Of a stretch of 64,000 bases of DNA, positions 8,457-17,551 are shown piece by piece; the stretch's first letter is position 1; every line of letters begins with the position of its first letter. The notes beneath the pieces are model-generated. The model was not told where the DNA came from. It saw only the letters and a program-made list of their open reading frames with translations, and ran no database searches. The position numbers were made by a program, and so were the translations under genes. This DNA is from an uncultured Helicobacteraceae bacterium (GTDB taxonomy: Bacteria; Campylobacterota; Campylobacteria; Campylobacterales; Helicobacteraceae): contig CAJTQL010000005.1 in assembly GCA_910578285.1 (NCBI GenBank), positions 56,719 through 120,718 of the forward strand, written 5' to 3'.

Positions 8457-9581
8457 TTATAGCTCCTTTATTGCTTGAACGAGTTCGCCCGGAGAAAGTG
8501 GACGACCATTGACTTTGCCCAAAAACTGCACTTTGCGTCTCATAACGCGTTCAACTTCTTTGTAATATTGCCCTTTGTTGAGCTCGGCAACAAGGATTTT
8601 GTCATATTGTTTGCCAATTTCAAACAAACGTTGTTCAGGCGAAGGCCAAAGTGTGATGGGGCGAAATAGCCCAACACGTTCACCTTCGGCACGTAATTTA
8701 TCGATTGCTTCTTTTGTGCTACGCGATGTCGAACCATATGCAATCACGATTTTGTCGGCATCATCGCAGCGATATTCCTCGTATTTTTCGATTCGCTCGC
8801 GATGATTGAGAATCTTACCAAACAATCTATCAATCAGATTCTGTGCAAGCCCCGCATCTTCTGTTGGGAAGCCACGTGGACCATGGCAAAGCCCTGTAAT
8901 GTGGTAGCGATAGCCTTTGAAGAATGGATTAAGAATCGCTGCCTCGCCCTGTTTGCGTTCATAGGGTTGGTAGTCTTTTGGGTCGCCTTCAAAAATGCGG
9001 CGTTGCTTTGAAATGGCTCGTATTTCTTCCAAATCAGGAATTGTCGCCTTGCCATACATATGCCCAAGCGTCTCATCGAGCAATAAAAACACAGGTGTCA
9101 TAAATTCCTCGGCGAGGTTGAATGCACGCACAGTCTCGAGATAGGCTTCTTCAAGGCTACCAGGACAGAGTGCAATCGATTGAAAATCGCCATGCGTAGG
9201 GTTTGCTGCCTGCAAAATATCGCCCTGTGCAACACGAGTTGGCAACCCAGTCGAAGGACCGCCTCGCATCACATTCACAATCACAAGCGGCACTTCTGCC
9301 ATAAAACCTAGCCCAATCTGTTCTGATTTGAGCGAGATTCCAGGACCAGAGCTTGCCGTCATCGACTTCTTGCCCGTCATAGATGCACCAAGCGCAACAC
9401 AAATTCCGCTAATCTCATCTTCCATTTGGATAAATGTTCCGCCATTTTTGGGTAGTAAAACGCTCATTTCATGTGCAATTTCACTTGATGGCGTAATCGG
9501 ATACCCGCCAAAAAACTGACAACCCGTTTCGATTGCGGCTAATGCGACTAATTCATTGCCGTTTGCAATTTCTTCTCTCAT
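8457..9581 (-). CDS. oorA: 2-oxoglutarate:acceptor oxidoreductase, alpha subunit
   Basis: A 374-residue alpha subunit. The motifs GGYPITPSSEIAHEM, IQMEDEISGICVALGASMTG, SSGPGISLKSEQ and RGGPSTGLPTR are diagnostic of the pyrimidine-binding and transketolase-like domains of this family. The start ATG is preceded by GGAGAAAAT in the 8-bp gap after oorD. It is the largest subunit of the complex. The choice of 2-oxoglutarate over another oxoacid rests on the four-gene D-A-B-C arrangement, not on a residue I can point to. Confidence 0.97.
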   Translation of the reverse strand: MREEIANGNELVALAAIETGCQFFGGYPITPSSEIAHEMSVLLPKNGGTFIQMEDEISGICVALGASMTGKKSMTASSGPGISLKSEQIGLGFMAEVPLVIVNVMRGGPSTGLPTRVAQGDILQAANPTHGDFQSIALCPGSLEEAYLETVRAFNLAEEFMTPVFLLLDETLGHMYGKATIPDLEEIRAISKQRRIFEGDPKDYQPYERKQGEAAILNPFFKGYRYHITGLCHGPRGFPTEDAGLAQNLIDRLFGKILNHRERIEKYEEYRCDDADKIVIAYGSTSRSTKEAIDKLRAEGERVGLFRPITLWPSPEQRLFEIGKQYDKILVAELNKGQYYKEVERVMRRKVQFLGKVNGRPLSPGELVQAIKEL

Positions 9582-9589
9582 ATTTTCTC

Positions 9590-9901
9590 CTACAATGCCA
9601 TAAAACGATTGGCTTTGATTTGTTGCGCCCGCTCTTTTGATTCGGGCGTGAGTTTTGCAAATTTAAAATCCGAACGTTCAGCGACATGAATCGCAAAATC
9701 GGGGCAATGCAATTCACACTCATAACAACCAATGCAGCGTTGCGGTTCCATCACACGCGCGATTTTGCCTAGCACAAATTCTGCTCCAAGCTGCATCGCA
9801 AGAGTGCCACTAGGACAGAGTGAAACGCAGAGGTCGCAAGCTTTGCAACGATTGCTGTCAATCCAAACGGGGATATTTTCAGGTCCTGTCATTTTTGCCA
9901 T
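9590..9901 (-). CDS. oorD: 2-oxoglutarate:acceptor oxidoreductase, delta (2[4Fe-4S] ferredoxin) subunit
   Basis: A 103-residue ferredoxin-like subunit with two CxxCxxCxxxC clusters: CKACDLCVSLC near residues 19-29 and CIGCYECELHC near 57-67. It passes electrons from the TPP centre to an external carrier. It is the first gene of oorDABC. The mdh stop is 84 bp upstream, and that gap holds a strong 26-nt hairpin, so oor may be partly insulated from mdh transcription. No obvious -10 was seen in the gap. Confidence 0.96.
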   Translation of the reverse strand: MAKMTGPENIPVWIDSNRCKACDLCVSLCPSGTLAMQLGAEFVLGKIARVMEPQRCIGCYECELHCPDFAIHVAERSDFKFAKLTPESKERAQQIKANRFMAL

Positions 9902-9951
9902 TTGTTTTCCTTAAAGAATAATTCAAATCCAATTCCAACATGCGGAATCAG

Positions 9952-9977
9952 CCCAAAAACTCCGCAGAATTTTTGGG
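9952..9977 (-). terminator. Strong hairpin between mdh and oorD
   Basis: Eleven-base arms close a 4-nt loop. On the minus strand the 5' arm is CCCAAAAATTC, the loop TGCG and the 3' arm GAGTTTTTGGG, with one G-T wobble. It starts 8 nt after the mdh stop. There is no U-run after the stem, although the 3' arm itself contains five U. It may be a weak terminator, a processing site or an mRNA stabiliser that sets the mdh to oor ratio. Confidence 0.55.
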
Positions 9978-9985
9978 TTGAGCCC

Positions 9986-10930
9986 TTAGGTGATTTGCTC
10001 GTTTTTGAGAATCGTGATAAGCTCTGCAACTGATGCAACAGATTGTTCAAACGCTGCTTTCTCTGTGTCATTGAGTTTGTAATTCAAGATTTTGCGGCAA
10101 CCGCTCGCACCCAAAACAATCGGCACACCAATGCAGACATCATCAAAACCATACTCACCCTCGAGCAAGACAGAAGCACAGAGTATATCGCCTCTGTCTT
10201 TCAATATCGCCTCTGCCATCACAGCAGCAGCACGTGCAGGAGCATAAAATGCAGAACCATTCTTGAGATAGCCCACAATCTCGGCGCCACCGTTGCGCGT
10301 GCGATTTTCAATATCAGCAATCACATCGCTTGTAACAAGGTCAGGGAGCGGAATCCCACCCACTGTTGCAAAGCGTCCGAGCGGCACCATCAAATCTCCA
10401 TGGCTGCCAATGACGGGCGCGATAATCTCGCTTGCTGTCATCTGAAGCTTCTCACGGATATAATGCGCCATTCTCGCGCTATCGAGCACACCAGCCATAC
10501 CAAGCACTTGTTCACGAGGCACATCGAGAATCTTGCGTGTCAGATAGAGCATTGCATCGAGCGGATTGGTTACCATAACGACAATTGTCTTTTTGAGATA
10601 GGGCTTCAACTCGCTAAAAACCTCGCTCACAACACGTGCATTGGCAAGTAGCAAATCAGAACGTGTCATCCCCGGGAGGCGCGGTGAACCTGCACAAAAG
10701 AACAGCGCAGCACAATCTTGCAACTCGGTATTGTCTTTGAGCACCCGAATCGTTGTCGTACTTCCCGCAATATACGCGCTTTGCATAATATCGAGACACA
10801 TTCCTTGCGCCACGCCCTCGTTATTATCACGAACAAGAATTTCGCTGCACATGTTGCGATTTGCGAGATTTTGAATCAGCGTTGCACCCACGCGCCCTGC
10901 GCCTACAACGCATATTTTTTGTCCTGCCAT
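9986..10930 (-). CDS. mdh: Malate dehydrogenase (LDH-like type)
   Basis: A 314-residue NAD-dependent dehydrogenase. It has the dinucleotide motif GAGRVG near the N-terminus, SPRLPGMTRSDL (the substrate loop with two Arg expected for malate rather than lactate), TNPLDAM, and GSHGD with the catalytic His. The start at 10930 (MAGQKICVVG) has AGGAG in front; an upstream ATG at 10960 lacks a better site. It interconverts malate and oxaloacetate and fits the oor genes that follow it. A perfect 16-bp palindrome sits about 29 bp before the start. Confidence 0.95.
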   Translation of the reverse strand: MAGQKICVVGAGRVGATLIQNLANRNMCSEILVRDNNEGVAQGMCLDIMQSAYIAGSTTTIRVLKDNTELQDCAALFFCAGSPRLPGMTRSDLLLANARVVSEVFSELKPYLKKTIVVMVTNPLDAMLYLTRKILDVPREQVLGMAGVLDSARMAHYIREKLQMTASEIIAPVIGSHGDLMVPLGRFATVGGIPLPDLVTSDVIADIENRTRNGGAEIVGYLKNGSAFYAPARAAAVMAEAILKDRGDILCASVLLEGEYGFDDVCIGVPIVLGASGCRKILNYKLNDTEKAAFEQSVASVAELITILKNEQIT

Positions 10931-10958
10931 ACTTGCTCCTTTTTTGGTTTTTTGCAAC

Positions 10959-10974
10959 ACTTCATCAATGAAGT
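10959..10974. promoter_or_regulatory. 16-bp palindrome upstream of mdh
   Basis: ACTTCATCAATGAAGT is a perfect dyad (7-bp arms, 2-bp centre) in the 84-bp gap between mltG and mdh. The tiny loop makes a DNA operator more likely than an RNA hairpin, but no regulator is identified. A T-rich run just after the mltG stop lies on the other side of the gap. Confidence 0.4.
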
Positions 10975-11014
10975 TTCGAGTAACTCTACTTTAAAAAAGC
11001 TTAAAAAAAAATCC

Positions 11015-11947
11015 TTAGCGAATATTTTTTAAGTGCTCTTGATAATCTCTACTGAACGTATGCGTACCCTGTGGGTTTTTGACAAAAAACAAATAATCAA
11101 CATCAGCAGGTGAAATCGCTGCTTTGATAGCATCAAAACTCACACTTCCAATAGGATTTGGCGGGATTCCTTTGAAACGATATGTGTTATAGGGTGTAGA
11201 ATCGTTACGAATCCGCGCAGATGTAACAGCAGTATGAGAATACTTGCCATAATTCAGGCTGCCGTCCATCTGCAAAGGCATTTTTTTGCGCAGTCGATTG
11301 TAAATAACGGCAGAAATGAGTGGCATTTCATAAACATTTGCCGCTTCTTTTTGGATAATCGATGCAATCGTGATATATTTAAACCATTGCGCCTCGTCAT
11401 ATTGCCCCAAAATCTTGTTAGAAAGTGCTTTGTGCCGCTCCATCGATGATGAAATCAGATAACGCATCAGATTCTCGGCGCTAATTCCTAGCGGGATATT
11501 GTAAGTATCAGCAAAAATCACGCCATCGGTATATGGAGCATATTTGTTATATGATTCTTCAATTGCTGCGACATCAAGAGAAAAATCGCTCGCAAGCGTG
11601 CGTGCAAAGAAATAAAATGTCTCGCCGGGAATGAGCATAGCCTGTCGAATCACCGCTTTTGCTTTTGTAAGCCGATAGAAAAAATCGCCGCGAGACAGAA
11701 TAGGAGAGCCCATATCAATCCAACCGCTCTGTGGATAGCCCAAGAGGCGAATGAATAGCGCATCGATGCGGCTGATTTCAAAATTGCTTTTCTCTAATTG
11801 TGCTATAATATTGAATACTCCGCCTTTTGGCAAATAGAGCACACGAGAGCTCGCAACGGGCGTTGCAAGATAGCATGATAAAACAATCAAAAGAGCAAAG
11901 ATGAAATCCAAACCCCTATTTAATATTTTTATCTTTTTTTCTGTCAT
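11015..11947 (-). CDS. mltG: Endolytic murein transglycosylase MltG (YceG family)
   Basis: A 310-residue inner-membrane protein that cuts nascent glycan strands. A membrane segment (about residues 14-30) is followed by the periplasmic YceG domain. IASIIQKEA carries the catalytic Glu; LQMDGSLNYG, TPYNTYRFKGIPPNPIGS and DYLFFVKN are family blocks. The start at 11947 has TGAGGA 6 nt before it; an ATG at 11959 is possible. The first 47 bp overlap, on the opposite strand, the start of the AsmA-like gene. Older annotations of the H. pylori relative call it aminodeoxychorismate lyase, which the motifs here do not support. Confidence 0.93.
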   Translation of the reverse strand: MTEKKIKILNRGLDFIFALLIVLSCYLATPVASSRVLYLPKGGVFNIIAQLEKSNFEISRIDALFIRLLGYPQSGWIDMGSPILSRGDFFYRLTKAKAVIRQAMLIPGETFYFFARTLASDFSLDVAAIEESYNKYAPYTDGVIFADTYNIPLGISAENLMRYLISSSMERHKALSNKILGQYDEAQWFKYITIASIIQKEAANVYEMPLISAVIYNRLRKKMPLQMDGSLNYGKYSHTAVTSARIRNDSTPYNTYRFKGIPPNPIGSVSFDAIKAAISPADVDYLFFVKNPQGTHTFSRDYQEHLKNIR

Positions 11948-14465
11948 TCTATTCCTCATTTTTGGTGTTTATCATTTCCTTAATCGCGGAATCTCTATCG
12001 CAAAGCTCGAATTTAGCAGCTTTGCAATCGAGGGATTCTATCTCATTTTAGACAAAAAACTCAACCTACACATTGAAACAATCACGATTAAACAATCTAC
12101 AAAGAGTGCTAGCAATGACGATTCGCTACAAGACAATTTGCGCTTTGCCTTGCGCACTATCAAAAACATCAAAACATTGCGCAATCTGATTGGAATCGTT
12201 TCTGTGCAGCAGATTGTCTATGATGATTTCAAAGGCTCCCTTTTGCTTCAAAATGACATCATCAGCGCTGATTTCCCCCATTGGCGTTTGCGGATTCATC
12301 TCTATGACGATGTCAATATCGACAGCTTGCAGATTCATATCGCCGAATTCACCTACACGCCTTACAATGCAAGCCTTATGGGACTCATTCACTATGACCT
12401 CAACAAGCAACAAATCTCACTTGATTCTATCCTAAGCCTCGATGAAAACATCACAATCTATGCAAACCTCACAAGCGATTTTCGCCATTTCTCGCTTCAA
12501 GCATACAGCGAAAATTTTGTCTCTCTCGAGCCTTTTGTGAAAATTGCAAACAACGACACAGCCACACTCTGGCTGCATAGAATCCAAGGTGATTTCTCGC
12601 TTTCAAAACTCTCGCTGCAAGGCAAGTTTGACACGCTCAAGCAGGATCTGCAAGACAATCTATTTGTCGAGCTCCACATCAAAGATGGCAGCCTCATCTA
12701 CAAAGATTCGCTCAATCCGCTTGTCTTTGAGCAAGCAAATATCCTCTACCACAAAGGCTTTGCGCAAGCACAATTCATTCATCTAAGCTACGACAAAATT
12801 CCACTCGATGGAAGTAATGTTACGCTGCAAGATATTTGGAACAAGCCCAAATTGATTGTGCAGATTCTTGCAAACGCTCCTCTTGATGAAAAAATTCACA
12901 AGATTCTCCGTGCTTTTCATATCCGCATTCCGCTTGTGCAAAAAAGCGGCACTATCGATGCAAATGTGAGCCTCGAGATTCCTTTGAATACAGGCAAAAT
13001 GGAAGTGATAGGACATTTGACTAGCGAGGGTTCAACCATGCTGCTCGGAAATCAAGAAATCCTCATTCATGACGCCGATATATGGCTCAAAGACGGCATG
13101 ATTGCATTCGAGAATCTCGCCTTTAACACAACGCAAACACTGCAATCAAACGGGCGGCTCTCGCTTCTGATTGACACGAACGCAAAGACATTGCTTGGCA
13201 GCGCATATCTCGAAAATCTCGCCATCGAGCCCGATTCTGGCGTGTTTGTGTTGCATGATTCCACATTAGCGATTCTTGGAGATTTTTCTGGTGATTCAAT
13301 GCTGCTTTCGTTGCCAACATTGCAAATCGATCTCGATTTGGGCGAGACATCGACAATCTCGCTACACAATCTCGACCAACTTACTACCTATTCCTCGCTT
13401 ATTCGCGACTATGCCGCAAGAGGAAATGCACAATTACGATTGCATGATTCTGAAAATATCGAATTCGAACTCCTGCTCTATGACCACAACCTGCCATTGC
13501 ACACAAAAAATGGCAGCGCACTAAAGCCACTCACACTTTTTGGGAATATCCAAGCAGGCAATGTGAAGCTAAGGAGCAGTGGCGGTGAAATTGCACTCGA
13601 TTCGACAAATGATGGCGTCAATGTGTCGCTACACAATCTCAAGGTTGACATCTCGTCAAATGCAGTCTCACAAGGCTCTTCAGGCAAGACAAGCGCTATC
13701 GCATTGCAAGGCGAAAATCTCACGCTCGACATCAAAGGTCGCAAGCTTCTTGCCCAAACACTCTCCTTGCATAAAGACAAAAAAGGGAATCTCACAGGAA
13801 AAATCACAAATGGCAATAGCATTTTCAATATCCAATACAACGGCACATTGCTCTCGATTCTTGGCACACGAATCACAGACAAGATTCTCAACGCATTGCT
13901 TGCCACAAACGCCTTTGATGGCGGTGTCTATACGCTCCTTGCTGAATATCAACAAGAGATTCTCAAGGTAAATCTCAATATCCTCAAGGGCACAGTCAAA
14001 GACCTTGTTGGCTTGCAAAACATGATTGCATTCATCGACACAATCCCTTCTCTTCTGATGTTTAAAACACCAGATTTTGACCAAGATGGCTACAAAGTCG
14101 AGAGCGGCTCGCTCGATGTCGAAATCAATGGCGATTCGCTGCTTGTGCGCAAAATGGAGCTCAATGGCAATTCTCTTGACATTGTGGGCAACGGCAAAAT
14201 CGCATTGGATTCCAACCGACTCGACCTCAATCTCACACTTTCGACTTTCAAGGCATTAGGAACAGTTCTTAGCAGTATTCCGATTGTCAATTTCGTCATT
14301 ATGGGTGACGATGGCTCATTCACAACACATATTCACGTAACTGGCACACTCCAAAAACCCAAATTTGGCTTAAGCGTCTTGCAAGATACAGCACAAGATA
14401 TGTTTCAAGCACCGGGCAATCTTCTTGAACGCACGCTCGAGATTCCTTCACAGCTCATACCATAG
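11901..14465 (+). CDS. AsmA/YhdP-like envelope protein
   Basis: An 854-residue protein with one N-terminal membrane anchor (about residues 8-26) and a long beta-rich periplasmic body made of repeated short amphipathic strands. The C-terminal part (GSLDVEINGDSLLV..., LDIVGNGKIALDSNRLDLNL, VHVTGTLQKPKFGL-like phrasing) is typical of the AsmA/TamB/YhdP/DUF3971 group. Members bridge the periplasm and are tied to phospholipid traffic; that role is known for relatives only. The ribosome site before 11901 is weak (GAGCAAAG), but no later start would keep the anchor. Its 5' end overlaps divergent mltG by 47 bp. Confidence 0.88.
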   Translation: MKSKPLFNIFIFFSVILFLIFGVYHFLNRGISIAKLEFSSFAIEGFYLILDKKLNLHIETITIKQSTKSASNDDSLQDNLRFALRTIKNIKTLRNLIGIVSVQQIVYDDFKGSLLLQNDIISADFPHWRLRIHLYDDVNIDSLQIHIAEFTYTPYNASLMGLIHYDLNKQQISLDSILSLDENITIYANLTSDFRHFSLQAYSENFVSLEPFVKIANNDTATLWLHRIQGDFSLSKLSLQGKFDTLKQDLQDNLFVELHIKDGSLIYKDSLNPLVFEQANILYHKGFAQAQFIHLSYDKIPLDGSNVTLQDIWNKPKLIVQILANAPLDEKIHKILRAFHIRIPLVQKSGTIDANVSLEIPLNTGKMEVIGHLTSEGSTMLLGNQEILIHDADIWLKDGMIAFENLAFNTTQTLQSNGRLSLLIDTNAKTLLGSAYLENLAIEPDSGVFVLHDSTLAILGDFSGDSMLLSLPTLQIDLDLGETSTISLHNLDQLTTYSSLIRDYAARGNAQLRLHDSENIEFELLLYDHNLPLHTKNGSALKPLTLFGNIQAGNVKLRSSGGEIALDSTNDGVNVSLHNLKVDISSNAVSQGSSGKTSAIALQGENLTLDIKGRKLLAQTLSLHKDKKGNLTGKITNGNSIFNIQYNGTLLSILGTRITDKILNALLATNAFDGGVYTLLAEYQQEILKVNLNILKGTVKDLVGLQNMIAFIDTIPSLLMFKTPDFDQDGYKVESGSLDVEINGDSLLVRKMELNGNSLDIVGNGKIALDSNRLDLNLTLSTFKALGTVLSSIPIVNFVIMGDDGSFTTHIHVTGTLQKPKFGLSVLQDTAQDMFQAPGNLLERTLEIPSQLIP

Positions 14466-14472
14466 CCGCAGT

Positions 14473-14502
14473 GTTTCAATTTGCAATCTTGAAGCTGTTT
14501 TT
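14473..14502 (+). terminator. Terminator after the AsmA-like gene
   Basis: A 7-bp stem (GTTTCAA / TTGAAGC, one G-T pair) with a 9-nt loop is followed by TGTTTTT. It begins 8 nt after the stop codon and would separate this gene from the nuo operon. Confidence 0.55.
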
Positions 14503-14548
14503 AAAAAAATTTTTTCTATCATGTTCGTTAGCAATAATGTTTTTGATT

Positions 14549-14557
14549 TGATACATT
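14549..14557 (+). promoter_or_regulatory. Candidate nuo operon -10 (extended)
   Basis: TGATACATT fits a TGn extended -10 and lies about 60 bp before nuoA in an AT-rich gap. Two of six -10 bases differ from the ideal, so this is a candidate only. No other good promoter was seen in the 150-bp gap. Confidence 0.4.
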
Positions 14558-14618
14558 CAAAACATAAAAAGCAGCAAAATGCGCAATCGTAAATTCTGTG
14601 CCTTAAAAAGGAGATTTG

Positions 14619-15008
14619 ATGAGTCATTCAGACTTCGCACACCCCTATTTCGGTGTCTTTTTTCTGTTTATTTTTTCTGTCATCGCCTTTGTTGTTGTGT
14701 CCTTTTTGTCGCGACTTGTAGGCAATCGATTTGCTCGCAAGAGTGAAGAAAAACTCAAACTCGCACAATATGAATGCGGACCCCTGCCCAATAAACAATC
14801 CAACAAAATCAGCGCACGCTACTTTATCGTTGCGCTGCTTTTCATTCTCTTTGATGTCGAGATTCTCTTTATGTTCCCATGGGCGCTTGATTTAAAACCA
14901 TTGGGAGTGCTTGGCTTTGTTGGCATGCTCTTTTTCATTGGAATTCTCGCGATTGGCTTTATCTATGAATGGAAAAAAGGAGCGCTAGAATGGCAACGCA
15001 TCCAGTGA
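14619..15008 (+). CDS. nuoA: Complex I subunit A
   Basis: A 129-residue membrane subunit with three predicted helices. The block YECGPLPN is typical of NuoA (the Cys in the first loop), and FILFDVEILFMFPWA is the conserved second helix. The ATG at 14619 follows AAAAAGGAGATTTG; a TTG one codon earlier is not needed. First gene of the operon. It forms part of the hinge between the membrane arm and the peripheral arm of the proton-pumping complex. Confidence 0.97.
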   Translation: MSHSDFAHPYFGVFFLFIFSVIAFVVVSFLSRLVGNRFARKSEEKLKLAQYECGPLPNKQSNKISARYFIVALLFILFDVEILFMFPWALDLKPLGVLGFVGMLFFIGILAIGFIYEWKKGALEWQRIQ

Positions 15009-15499
15009 ATTGGGCAAAAAGCGGTGGCTTACCCGTTTTGCTCACAACGATTGATCATATCGTGAATTGGGGACGGAGCAATTCGCTTTGGCCTATGACC
15101 TATGGACATGCATGCTGTGCGATTGAGATGATGGCAACAGGTGCAGGGCGCTATGACTTCGACCGCTTTGGCGTCATCTTTCGTGCTTCGCCACGTCAAA
15201 GCGATTTGATGATTGTCTCGGGTACAATCACCAAAAAACATGCCGAGTTTCTCCGCAGACTCTATGACCAGATGAGCGAACCTAAATGGGTGATTTCGAT
15301 GGGCAGCTGTGCAAACACGGGCGGTATGTTCAACACTTATGCCACTGTGCAAGGTTGCGACAGAATCATTCCCGTCGACATCTATCTGCCCGGTTGTGCA
15401 CCGCGCCCAGAAACCTTGCAATACGCTGTCATGCTCTTGCAACAAAAAATTCGCCGCAACAGCGCCTCAATGAAACGTCCAGCAAAAAGGATTCTCTAA
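14990..15499 (+). CDS. nuoB: Complex I subunit B (N2 [4Fe-4S] cluster)
   Basis: A 169-residue cytoplasmic-arm subunit. It has the tandem Cys pair of cluster N2 (GHACCAIEMM), GSCANTGGMF and LPGCAPRPE, which supply the remaining cluster ligands. This cluster hands electrons to quinone. The start is set at 14990 (MATHPVNW), where AAAGGAG lies 7 nt upstream inside nuoA; the overlap with nuoA is 19 bp. A longer reading from 14969 lacks a ribosome site. Confidence 0.97.
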   Translation: MATHPVNWAKSGGLPVLLTTIDHIVNWGRSNSLWPMTYGHACCAIEMMATGAGRYDFDRFGVIFRASPRQSDLMIVSGTITKKHAEFLRRLYDQMSEPKWVISMGSCANTGGMFNTYATVQGCDRIIPVDIYLPGCAPRPETLQYAVMLLQQKIRRNSASMKRPAKRIL

Positions 15500-15500
15500 G

Positions 15501-16316
15501 ATGTCCACATTCGACCAAAATGCCACCAAATTTGGCAGCACAAACCAACAAAAACAAACTTACTACACCCCACCCTTTTGGAAACCAGCAAACATTCCAC
15601 ACGAACCAATCCCAGACGATAGCAGCTTTGCAGATGACATCGCCGCGTTAGCAGGCGTTCCCATCTTGCAATCCTACATCGAACGTACTGATTTAGTCGT
15701 TTGGATTGCGCCAGAACACAATCTCCAAACCTTGCAATTGCTGCATGCGCGCGGATACGAAACGTTAAGCGAAATGAGCGCGATGGACTATCTCGCGCAA
15801 AAAGGAGGCTTTGAGCTCTTCTACCAGCTGCTATGCTACACGCGCAAAACACGCGTGCGTGTGCGTTGTTTCTTGCCATTTGGGCAAGAGATTTTGAGCG
15901 TTTGCAGCCTCTTTGGCTCGGCGAATTGGAGTGAGCGCGAAATGTATGACATGTTCGGCATTATTGTAAACAATCACCCCTATCTCAAACGGCTGCTTAT
16001 GCCACACGATTGGCAAGGACACCCATTGCGCAAAGATTATCCTTTGCAAGGCGATGAAGCCGCACAATGGTATGAGGTGGACAAAATCTTTGGTAAGGAA
16101 TATCGCGAGATTATCGGTGCGGAACAACGTGACCCTGCACATATTGACCGCTATGACAGCACACGTTTTGGGCGACTTGACCATGAAGTCGCTTATGGCG
16201 CGCCTGTTGATGACAACACACCCAAAACAAGCATTCATTACCAAGAAGAATCGGGCGTGCCACTTGTGGATAGATTCAGCCCCGAACGCGCCAAGACGCT
16301 TGAGGAGAAACGTTAA
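15501..16316 (+). CDS. nuoC: Complex I subunit C (30-kDa type)
   Basis: A 271-residue peripheral-arm subunit. The 30-kDa family signature is WSEREMYDMFGI followed by NHPYLKRLLMP and HPLRKDYP. The first 50 or so residues and the last 60 are less conserved and longer than in E. coli. Here nuoC and nuoD are separate genes, unlike the fused NuoCD of enterobacteria. The start comes 1 bp after the nuoB stop, and its own stop shares a base with the nuoD start (TAATG). Confidence 0.96.
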   Translation: MSTFDQNATKFGSTNQQKQTYYTPPFWKPANIPHEPIPDDSSFADDIAALAGVPILQSYIERTDLVVWIAPEHNLQTLQLLHARGYETLSEMSAMDYLAQKGGFELFYQLLCYTRKTRVRVRCFLPFGQEILSVCSLFGSANWSEREMYDMFGIIVNNHPYLKRLLMPHDWQGHPLRKDYPLQGDEAAQWYEVDKIFGKEYREIIGAEQRDPAHIDRYDSTRFGRLDHEVAYGAPVDDNTPKTSIHYQEESGVPLVDRFSPERAKTLEEKR

Positions 16317-17542
16317 TGCAAACACCCAACAAACTCAAACCCCATTATGAAAATCTCCATTTTGAGCGCATTGATAACAACATGATTATCAACTTCGGAC
16401 CGCAGCACCCAAGCGCGCATGGGCAGCTTCGGCTCATTCTCGAGCTCGATGGCGAAAAAATCATCAAAGCGACACCCGACATCGGCTATTTGCACCGCGG
16501 CATGGAAAAAATGGCAGAAAACATGATTTATAATGAATTTACGCCAACAACCGATAGAATGGACTATATCGCCGCAACTTGCAACAACCATGCGTTCGCA
16601 TTGAGTGTTGAGAAACTGCTTGGAATCGAGATTCCGCGCCGTGCAAAGATTATCCGCATGCTACTTGTCGAGCTCAACCGCATCATCTCACATCTCTTTT
16701 GGCTTGCAACACACGCACTCGATGTGGGCGCAATGAGCGTCTTGCTCTATTGTTTCCGTGCGCGCGAATATGGCATTGACCTCATCGAGGATTATTGTGG
16801 TGCGCGCCTCACGCACTCGAGTATTCGCATAGGCGGCGTGCCGCTCGATTTGCCCGAAGGTTGGCTTGCCAAACTTGGCAAATTTCTCGATGAGCTGCCC
16901 GAATCTATCGGTCTGCTCGAGGGGCTATTGAACGAAAACCGAATCTGGCGCATTCGCCTTGAAAACATCGGCATCATCACAGCAGAAGATGCCAAAAGCT
17001 GGGGTTGTAGCGGCGTCATGTTGCGCGGTAGCGGCATAGAGTGGGATTTGCGCAAGGCACAACCCTATGAACTCTATGACGAAATAGAATTTGACATTCC
17101 GATTAGCAATCGCTGCGACAGCTATGGACGCTATATCGTCTATATGCGCGAAATGTACGAGTCGATGCGCATTTTACGACAGCTCATCGCACTCTATCCG
17201 AATACCGATTCCACAATCATCGCCGAAGTTCCCGATTTGATTTCAGCCAAAAAAGAGCAGATTATGACACAAAATTATTCGCTCATGCAGCATTTTGTGC
17301 TTGTTACGCAAGGTATGCGCCCGCCTGTTGGCGAAGTCTATTGTGCCACAGAATCGCCACGCGGCGAGCTTGGATTCTTTATCCGCTCCGAGGGCGACCC
17401 CTACCCATACCGACTCAAAGCGCGCACACCGAGCTTCTTCCATACCTCGATTCTCCAAAAAGTTTTGCCCGGACACTATCTCGCCGATGCAGTAACCATC
17501 ATCGGAAACTTCAATGCCATTTTTGGCGAAATCGACCGCTAG
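16316..17542 (+). CDS. nuoD: Complex I subunit D (49-kDa type)
   Basis: A 408-residue subunit that with NuoB lines the quinone pocket. NFGPQHPSAHG, the quinone-site His motif, lies near residues 24-34; GYLHRGMEK and GYCATESPRGE-like phrasing (VYCATESPRGELGFF) match the family; the C-terminus ends GNFNAIFGEIDR as usual. It is related to [NiFe]-hydrogenase large subunits but lacks the nickel cysteines. Translation is probably coupled to nuoC through TAATG. Confidence 0.97.
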   Translation: MQTPNKLKPHYENLHFERIDNNMIINFGPQHPSAHGQLRLILELDGEKIIKATPDIGYLHRGMEKMAENMIYNEFTPTTDRMDYIAATCNNHAFALSVEKLLGIEIPRRAKIIRMLLVELNRIISHLFWLATHALDVGAMSVLLYCFRAREYGIDLIEDYCGARLTHSSIRIGGVPLDLPEGWLAKLGKFLDELPESIGLLEGLLNENRIWRIRLENIGIITAEDAKSWGCSGVMLRGSGIEWDLRKAQPYELYDEIEFDIPISNRCDSYGRYIVYMREMYESMRILRQLIALYPNTDSTIIAEVPDLISAKKEQIMTQNYSLMQHFVLVTQGMRPPVGEVYCATESPRGELGFFIRSEGDPYPYRLKARTPSFFHTSILQKVLPGHYLADAVTIIGNFNAIFGEIDR

Positions 17543-17551
17543 GAGAAACGC

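Noticed and set aside
11015..11947. Aminodeoxychorismate lyase (pabC)
   Set aside because: Older naming of this family; the sequence has the IIQKEA and NYG...PYNTY blocks of MltG and none of the PLP-enzyme motifs.
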